Part shown: in pieces, positions 57,401-64,000 of the stretch
How the letters are laid out: every line of letters begins with the position of its first letter
How positions within the stretch are numbered: position 1 is the stretch's first letter
NCBI GenBank assembly: GCA_034406715.1
Contig: CP137866.1
Location: 620,001-684,000, forward strand
Direction of reading: 5' to 3'
DNA: 64,000 nucleotides
DNA from: Rhodotorula mucilaginosa
Lineage: Eukaryota > Basidiomycota > Microbotryomycetes > Sporidiobolales > Sporidiobolaceae
Notes under the pieces: model-generated
Databases searched by the model: none
What the model was told of the DNA's origin: nothing
Seen by the model: the letters and a program-made list of their open reading frames with translations, nothing else
Position numbers and translations under genes: made by a program

Positions 57401-57974
57401 CTCGTACGTCTGTGCGGCCGAATCCGGTCAGTCCCATCGCCGGTTCTGTGGACCACGGCGACTTGGGCACTTCGGATTCTACCAAGTATCGACCGGTCCG
57501 GTTCGCCGGATTCAGGTACTGGCCCAGGGAACCGAGGTACCCGATACGCTGTCGACCGGTGAAAGAGAGTATGAGGATCTGGACTTGGCAGGTGGCAGCG
57601 AGATCGTACCTGTTCCGCCTTCCGCATGTCGGGGGGCCATTGTTGCCCGACCTCGGGTCGCTTGTCCATCTGGGGCTTCTGCACCACGTCGAACAACCCC
57701 TGAAGCCCGTCTGTGAGGTAATGGTCGGGGCGCGCTCCCGCCTTGTGCGCAGCCTCGTGGAACGTCTCGAGGAGCATGCGCTGATATTCGTCGGATTCGA
57801 GCACCTGAAGAGCGGAGAAGGAGGCGTCAGCCCATGCCAACACATTCGGCTCGAGCGTGAGGCGCAGCTCACAGTGAGCCCTGGCCAGCGTTCGGCGTCG
57901 TCGTCGTCGCTGTCGGTTTCCCTCGCCTTGCCCTTGCCCTTGCCCTTGGCCTTCGCCGGTCCGTGTTGGTTCAT
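51417..57974 (-). CDS. DNMT1-family cytosine-5 DNA methyltransferase (RFD-like, two BAH, C5-MTase)
   Basis: Predicted DNA 5-methylcytosine methyltransferase. Exons: 57974-57873, 57804-57610, 57548-57408, 57338-57156, 57089-57072, 57007-56921, 56849-56625, 56560-56278, 56210-55340, 55274-54978, 54913-54692, 54630-54463, 54401-54181, 54114-53390, 53316-53105, 53037-52779, 52715-52490, 52430-52268, 52205-52159, 52088-52034, 51960-51417. All close in phase at 1747 aa. Residues 1-410 are charged and unusual; 480-780 resemble a replication-foci domain; BAH modules lie near 780-930 and 1005-1130. MTase motifs are intact: I ALYSGGGLLDIG, IV SPCQGFS, VI VVFENVAAF, VIII VPQSRRRV, IX NRPLSCRELLRAQG, X RVIGNGVPVPLA. 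The 150-residue tail has SUMO-interaction-like motifs (SDIEIVSG, GVLELSSDSD). One intron starts GC (55339). The N-terminal exons might belong to a separate gene, but phase closure favours one. Confidence 0.88.
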
Positions 57975-58462
57975 TTCGCAGCTTGCGGAGGTCGACGGCG
58001 CGGGACAGCCTCCCTTGGCGGCGGCAGTCGACGCCGGCTGGGCGACTTGACAGTCTCGAATGTGCCTGCTTGGCCTTTGCAGCTCCGAGGGCTCTTGTGT
58101 GGACAGAAGTTGGCGGAGAAAGAGCGAGCCGACGCTCTTCCGCGCAAAGTGGGGCGTCTCCCTCTGCCACAGCCAGACCTTAGACAGAGCTAGAGTCACG
58201 CACATACACTCGGACGATCCCTCCTGGCCTCGCCGGAACCGACACCCGTCTTACGAGATACCGCTTTCGCTATTCTCTCGCGGTTTCATCACCTCCCAAA
58301 AACTTTGCGACTTGTCGGCACGGCTTTAGACACACGTACGATCAAGGTACGCGCTGGTCCAGATCATGGACTCTACCCACGGGCAACACCGCTGAAGTCT
58401 GCGCTGACGGGAACTCGCTCCGCTCGACTTTACGCCACCTTGGGCCATGACGTTCAAATCAC
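57975..58462. promoter_or_regulatory. Divergent region DNMT / MDP1-like
   Basis: 488 bp between divergent starts. The frame upstream of the DNMT ATG stays open to 58205, so the DNMT start could lie further up. No other feature seen. Confidence 0.45.
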
Positions 58463-59276
58463 ATGCGACAGAAGATGACCAAGGCGCCGGTCAAGCTCGC
58501 CGGCGAACTGCCTCAGATGGTCGTGTTCGACTTGGACTATACACTCTGGCCGCTATGGTGCGATACGCACGTTACCCCTCCTCTCCTCCGCCGCGGGAAC
58601 GACCTCAACCAGATTTTCGACCGACATGGCGAAGGCGTCGGCTTCTACCCGGACGTGCCCGACATTCTCCTCCAACTCCACCACAGCGAGATCCACGTCG
58701 CCGCCGCTTCACGAACGCACGCCCCCAAAGTCGCCCGACAGATGCTGAGCGAATTGACCCTGAACGGTTCCCGGCGAGACGCCGGCCGGAATCCGCTCAA
58801 GGCCAAGGACGCCGGTAGCAAGGGCACACTGTCGGCGATCCAGCTCTTTGACAGCATGGAGATCTACCCGGGCAGCAAGCTCGAACACTTCCGCGAGCTC
58901 AATCGCCAGACTGGAATCCCGTTTGAGCAAATGGTGCGTTCTTCTTTTTGCCACCCGCTCGGTGCGAGTCCTCAAGGTCCAATCCTCGTGCTTACTCATC
59001 GCCATATCAACCTGCAGCTCTTCTTCGACGGTAAGACTCGCTTTTCGCGCCATGTCTCTGGCGCAGCAGCCTCAGGACGCGGTCGTTCAGTCTGCCCAGA
59101 CTCGAAGCTGACTCGTGCCGCCGTGTGCTCGCTCTACAGACGAATCTCGGAATCGCGAAGTCGCCAAGCTCGGCGTCACGTTTGTGCTCGTTGGCCCTGC
59201 CGGTGTCACCCGGTCGCTGTTCGAGTCCGGTCTCGACGCGTGGCGGAAAGGACTGTCGAGCCGACAGGAGGTCTGA
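58463..59276 (+). CDS. Magnesium-dependent phosphatase 1 (MDP1, HAD family)
   Basis: HAD-type phosphatase; MDP1 members act on phosphotyrosine or fructosamine-6-phosphate. Exons 58463-58933, 59018-59030 (13 nt) and 59140-59276; 206 aa. Motif I is VVFDLDYTLWPLWCDTHV with the nucleophile Asp and acid Asp. PGSKLEHFRELNRQTGIPF and the acidic motif FFDDESRNREV follow; the metal-binding Asp pair is split between the 13-nt exon and the last exon. VTFVLVGPAGVT completes the core. Two in-frame ATGs (58463, 58475) could start translation. Confidence 0.93.
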
Positions 59277-59866
59277 CCGCGCGACCGACTGCGGGCCAAG
59301 CCGAGCGCATCATTTCCACCCTTTCTAGACGTCCATAGATCCTGTATCGAGTCCGAACCTTCCTTTGGGTCTTGCCGCTAAACAACGGCAGCCAGAGCGC
59401 CGTTTATTCGCGATAAAAGAAGCTGCCCTCTCGGTGGCCGCCATTCCTGTGGTTTTGTCATTCTCCGGACTTGGCAGGAATCCTTCTTACGAAACTATGC
59501 AGTGACTGTTTAAGCCCCCGTGAGACTATCTGCGAGTGGCGAGAGGAAGCAATCGGAGAGACAGGGGGCGAACATCGTCGCTGCAAAGGCGAGTCACCGC
59601 ACGGGCGCCTGCTCGCTCCAGAGGCACCGCGACCACGCCTACGCGAGCTCAAAGATTGCCAGCGACCACATCCACCGTTGATCCGACGCGCGCGCGACCT
59701 GTACATCCCGCACCGCCCGCTCTCGACGTCGCCATCTCCACCTGTCAGCGACGACATCAACAAGCGACCCGACTGCAGCCCAACCCGCTCTGTACGGACT
59801 CGTGAGTGCACAAGAGTACCACGATCTCTACTGACGATCGCTCTCGCCCCGCAGAACCCGCAAAGC
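59277..59866. other. Intergenic, upstream of LAMMER kinase
   Basis: Holds the kinase promoter and leader. An open frame in phase with the kinase extends upstream of 59867, but it is Arg/Pro-rich and I take it as leader. Confidence 0.5.
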
Positions 59867-62213
59867 ATGGCGTCGCGAGTCGCTGCCGTGCAGGTCGAAC
59901 CGCCACGGCCATCTCGGACTTATGCCAACTCGACAGGCGCCAGGCCTCCACAGCGAAGAGCAGCCGAAGTCCCGTACCGCATCGAGCGGGTCCGAGACGC
60001 TGCCGGCCTCGAACGCGAAATCTTGACCCTCGAAGACACGCCGGAACCTGGATCGGCGTCGACCTCTCGCAGTGCAGCCGGCGCCCACCCGCCGCCGCCC
60101 GTCGCGGGACCTTCGTACAGCAACGGCAACGCGCGTGCATCGACCAGCTCTGCACGGCATGATCCGTACAGCGGCTACGAACCTGCCGCCAAGAAGCGCA
60201 AGAGCGACGTCGGCGCCAGTCACCACGGTTACGCCCCCGCCGCAGCGGCTGCGAACGGCTACCCGCAGCCGGGAACGTACGCACCGGCCGCGAGCACCTC
60301 GGGCACGAAACGAAAACACGACGATTACGCCCGCGAGAGTCGAGGTGTACGTCGCGACCCTAGTTCTTTGCTGCTGACGGGCGGAGAAACTGACTCTGGG
60401 GCAAATCAACGTCCGTAGGCACAGCGCCAGAGGCTCAACGAGAAGCAGGCTCAACCCGAACAGTCCTATAGCGATGCAGACGGCCATTTCATCGTGCGCC
60501 TCGACAGCGTCGTGTACGACTCGACGTCCTCCCATTCTTGTGAGCACCCACAGCTCGCCTTGCATCCTTCGTTAAAGGTGACTGACCGGGCGCGCAAACT
60601 TCGCAGATACTATCAAGAAACAACTGGGGCAGGGCACGTTCGGAAAGGTCGTCCAGGCCGAGAGCCTCGGGGACGGGAGACAGTACGCGGTCAAGATCAT
60701 GTAAGCCCCCTGCCTTGGTCAGTAAGTGGCCCGAGCACTCTTTGCACACTCCGCTGACTGAGTCGGCTATCGATCATTTTTAGACGAGCCGTTCATAAGT
60801 ACCAAGAGGCGGCCAAGACTGAGATTCGCGTGCTGAAGGCTCTCCGCAAGAACGATCTGGAAAACGTCAAGTACGTGGCACCTTCCCTGCCACCTGCACA
60901 ACTCTGCAACAGATTGACCGAATCGCTGCGGTCCTGCAGGAAATGCATCCCGTTACTGCATACCTTCGACTTTTACGGGCACACATGCCTCGTCACCCCG
61001 CTTCTCTCCGCGTCCGTCTTCGACTTCCTCAAGGACAACAGCTACGAGCCGTTTCCGCTCAGCCACGTGCAGAGCTTTGCGAAGCAGTTGCTCACCAGCA
61101 TCAAATGTCAGTCTTTTGCGTCACGTTCGGCCACCCTAGGTTCTTTGCTCAGCTCGTTTCCCTCCCCTCCGATAGACGTACACGACTCGAAGCTCATCCA
61201 CACCGACCTGAAACCGGAAAACATCCTCCTCGAAGACAACGCGTCCGTGGTGATACCGGGCAAGGTTTGTCGTCCTTTTCACCTCTCCGCCCGCCCGTGA
61301 CGTGGCCCTGTTCGCTGCTGACGAAAATTCCTCGCCTCGCAGCGGACCCGGAACCGGAAGATCCTCAAAGACACGAGCATCCAGCTGATCGACTTTGGCA
61401 GCGCCACGTTCGAGAAGGAGTACCACGCCCAAGTCGTGTCGACGCGGCACTACCGCGCACCCGAGATCATTCTCTGTACGTCGAACTCTCGTCGTGAAAG
61501 CTTCGTTTCGAGGGCTGTCTCCGACATGCTGACCTTGCCGTTCTCGATTCGAAAAAAATAAACAGGCACAGGCTGGTCCTACCCGTGCGACATGTGGTCG
61601 ATCGGTTGCATCCTCGTCGAATTCGTCACGGGCGAGGCTCTCTTCCAGACTCACGACAACCTCGAGCACCTCGCCATGATGCAGCAAGTCTTTGGCGACA
61701 TGCCGTCCGATCTGCTCAGCAAAGGACGAAAGTGAGCCTTTCTTTCACCTTTTTCTCTCTCTTGTCACCCTCCCACCCGAGTGGCCCTCTCCCTGGTTGT
61801 GAAGCCAGTGCTGATACGACTCCTCGGAGCGCGGCAGGCAAACGGCGGCGCAGCATCCAGACTGGTTCAAGAAGGGCAAGGGTGGCCGATACGGTCTCAA
61901 CTTCCCGCAGCCGAGTACGCAAAAGCAGAGCCGAAATTTCGTCAAAGGCATGAAGCAACTCCGGGTGCGTCCCCATCCTTTCCACCTGCGCGCGAGAATC
62001 TTCCACGTGAAGGTGATCTGACCTTTTGTTACATCCGTCCCTCGCTCACAGAACATCATCGCGCCGCGAGACGCCGCCGGCGAGGCGTTCTTTGAACTGT
62101 GCCAGGGTTTGCTCCGGTGGGACCCCAAGGACCGCTGGGACGTCAACCGCGCACTCAACTCGCGGTTCATCACGTCGTGCAAGATTGTCGACGAGGGCGT
62201 CCTCGACCGATGA
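59867..62213 (+). CDS. LAMMER (CLK-family) dual-specificity kinase
   Basis: Kinase of the Kns1/Lkh1/CLK group that phosphorylates SR-type splicing factors and other targets. Ten exons: 59867-60346, 60419-60539, 60607-60700, 60784-60870, 60940-61106, 61176-61264, 61343-61475, 61566-61731, 61838-61964, 62052-62213; 541 aa. The N-terminal 200 residues are disordered with a basic patch ([19 protein letters not shown]). Glycine loop [12 protein letters not shown], catalytic lysine YAVKII, catalytic loop [24 protein letters not shown] and the P+1 region [12 protein letters not shown] are intact. The LAMMER-box equivalent is [11 protein letters not shown], where Gln-Gln replaces Glu-Arg. [20 protein letters not shown] and [13 protein letters not shown] end the lobe. 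IHTDLKPEN has Thr in place of the usual Arg of HRD, standard for CLKs. Confidence 0.95.
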
Positions 62214-62738
62214 CCCAGTCTTGCGCCGGCCGAGTGAGCGAGCGGGCGAACGGGCGGAGGAACAAGCCCCTTCCTGGTTCACCCCCCCAATCTTCTCCTC
62301 TCCTAGCCTGCTCCAGTCTCACCGCCTCCGCACTTGCTTGTAGAGAGTTCCTTCTCCCCTGTTCCCCGCCTCCTGATTCTTAGCAGTCTTCTCCTCTCGG
62401 TTTGTTTCTCGTCGTCCTCCTGTTGCACTCTTCCCCACAACTTGTACTTCCCACTTGCGCAGTTATTTCACCCTATTCACTCCGTGGACCCTTTTCTTGT
62501 CGTGCACTGCATTGCTGAGATGAACAGACCCCTCTCTCATTCTCGCTTCTCAGGCTCTCGACTCTGAACGATATCACTGATAAAAGTGCTTGGATTTCCG
62601 ATGTCGATGCGGCGCGCCAAACCCAAGGCTAGAGAGTACTAGTTCGAGTGATCGCTAGACGAGGAAAGGGCGTGCTTTTGTCTGTCTGAAACCCTCCGTT
62701 CCCGTTCGTGCGAGAGGAGGGACAACAAAAAGGCGCGT
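62214..62738. other. Convergent intergenic region kinase / cyclophilin
   Basis: Pyrimidine-rich 3' flanks of two convergent genes. No gene. Confidence 0.5.
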
Positions 62739-62839
62739 TTAGTTGACGACGCCCGAGTCGGCAATCTCGATCTTGGAGCGAGTGCGGCCGGTGCCCGAAC
62801 CCTCCTTCTCGACGGCCTTGATGACGTCCATGCCGTCGA

Positions 62840-62876
<37 letters not shown>

Positions 62877-63594
62877 CGAGGTGACGACGGTGGTGATGAA
62901 GAACTGCGAGCCGTTGGTGTTGGGGCCGGCGTTGGCCATCGAGAGGAGACCCGGCTTGGTGTGGCGCAGCTTGAAGCTGAGAGCGAGGGCGACCCAACGT
63001 CAGTGACTGTCATCGTGGGTGATCGCGCGTTCGCCGACTCACTTCTCGTCAGCGAACTTCTCGCCGTAGATCGACTTGCCACCGGTGCCGTTGTGGTCTG
63101 TAAATGTATCGCATGATCAGCCCCGGCAATCATCATCATCGCGGTCTGCGCGGAAACGGACTCACTGGTGAAGTCACCACCCTGGAGCATAAAGTCGGGG
63201 ATGACACGGTGGAACGACGAGCCCTTGTAGCCAAAGCCGTGCTCTCCCGTCGCAAGTGCGCGGAAGTTGGCGGCGGTCTTCGGGACAACATCGTCGTCTG
63301 TAAAAAGCATGCGTCAGGAATCGAGTCGAATCGAAGAATGGGAGTGGAGGAGAAACCGAAGGAAGGGGGGTCCAAGGTGATGACGCACAAAGCTTGAAGA
63401 CGACGCGGCCGAGGGGGGCCTTGTCCTTGGTGATGTCAAAGTAAACGTTCTGTAGATTATACAGTGCGATTGTCAGCGCCAGTGGTCTCGAGGGCCTGCG
63501 AGCTCGGAGTTGCCCCGATTTTGGGGGGAGGAGAGGAAAGACGCACGCTCATGCTGGGCTTGGTGGAGAGGCCGCGGCGGAGGATGGATGCCAT
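62739..63594 (-). CDS. Cyclophilin A-type peptidyl-prolyl isomerase
   Basis: Prolyl isomerase and cyclosporin target. Exons 63594-63547, 63449-63389, 63297-63166, 63097-63043 and 62976-62739; 177 aa. The active site is intact: [16 protein letters not shown] (Arg, Phe, Gln), NGSQFFITT and the cyclosporin-contact Trp in [12 protein letters not shown]. The N-terminal [14 protein letters not shown] has the look of a mitochondrial presequence. A second in-frame ATG (residue 15) begins [16 protein letters not shown], the normal start of cytosolic cyclophilin. Dual targeting from one gene is known in Neurospora, so two products are plausible. Confidence 0.96.
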
Positions 63595-64000
63595 GGGCGT
63601 GGATGTGTGAATCGTAGCAACGGATGTGCGGGTACGATAAGGTGGACCGGCGAGTGTAGAGCGAGAGCGAGGGCGAGAGGGTGCGACCAACAACTCATCG
63701 TCAGCAACTCGCCCTGACGGCTTCTCTCGCCAGAGAATCACCACCTCGGCGGCGGAGGGAACGAGAGCGGATGCGCAGAGGCTAGCCAGGGCGTGCCTCT
63801 GCCCCTTGGGCTGCAGCGCGACTCACATGGATGCTGGTTCCGGTGAAGGGGGAGGAGCAAACCAAAGCACCGCATCCACCACGTTCGCTCGACATCCATC
63901 CCGATGACGGCGCCCGCTCATTTTTTTTTCTTCTTCATCTCATGACTCCCTACCGATATATCAAGTTCTCAGGCTACCGTGTGTTGCAAAGACGAAACCC
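63595..64000. other. Upstream flank of cyclophilin
   Basis: Promoter side of the cyclophilin gene, running to the window end. A T9-like run lies near 63920. No gene recognised. Confidence 0.45.

Noticed and set aside
56484-58205. Separate gene model for the N-terminal part of the DNMT
   Set aside because: Donor GTCAGT at 56624 and acceptor at 56561 join the two parts in phase without any stop; kept as one gene, with the doubt noted.

Overview
This window reads as nuclear DNA of a GC-rich, intron-dense basidiomycete, most like a red yeast of the Pucciniomycotina (Rhodotorula/Rhodosporidium/Sporobolomyces type). Nearly every gene is cut by short introns (about 50-110 nt) with GTGAGT, GTGCGT, GTACGT or GTCAGT donors, CTGAC/CTAAC-like branch points and YAG acceptors. 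The gene set is fungal: neutral trehalase, Atg27-like, Nbr1-like, Isc1 and LAMMER kinase. I assembled gene models by hand from splice signals and reading-frame closure. All exon coordinates are predictions, but most models close in phase from start to stop.

Layout. 1-1034: 3' end of a peroxisomal-type Lon protease. 1725-5082: neutral trehalase. 5715-6401: thiol glutathione peroxidase. 6678-8234: ALKBH1-type dioxygenase. 8591-9749 (-): membrane protein. 9877-11157 (-): Prp38. 11424-12144: mitochondrial bL27. 12308-14375 (-): TCAB1/WRAP53-like WD protein, divergent from La at 14541-16582. 16927-19005: MFS transporter.

19006-25264 is the accessory-looking part. It holds a diverged tandem repeat, an intron-containing tRNA-Val(CAC), a 14-bp minisatellite and a poorly resolved spliced locus containing repeated exon-intron modules.

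25265-28059 (-): Nbr1-like autophagy receptor. 28550-30406 (-): mitochondrial phosphate carrier. 30728-31775 (-): Mpo1-like protein, divergent from a scramblase at 31865-33759. 33992-34267: small ORF. 35268-37384: OLA1. 37969-40186 (-): LIM protein. 40781-42585 (-): Atg27-like. 42813-44833: complex I 49-kDa subunit. 45267-47106 (-): cytochrome P450. 47458-49464 (-): TBC RabGAP, divergent from Isc1 at 49591-51147. 51417-57974 (-): a 21-exon DNMT1-family cytosine-5 methyltransferase. 58463-59276: MDP1-like phosphatase. 59867-62213: LAMMER kinase. 62739-63594 (-): cyclophilin.

No secondary-metabolite, defence or mobile-element cluster is visible; these are mostly unlinked housekeeping genes. Themes that recur are RNA biogenesis (Prp38, TCAB1, La, ALKBH1, LAMMER kinase, tRNA-Val), mitochondria (bL27, phosphate carrier, NDUFS2, cyclophilin, scramblase), lipids (Mpo1, scramblase, Isc1) and autophagy or trafficking (Nbr1, Atg27, TBC). 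The most interesting signals are the apparently intact DNMT1-type enzyme with SUMO-interaction-like motifs in its tail, unusually small exons (4, 9, 10, 13, 14, 17, 18 nt) that often carry catalytic motifs, two GC-AG introns, and a 33-nt poly-G run inside an intron of a splicing-factor gene.
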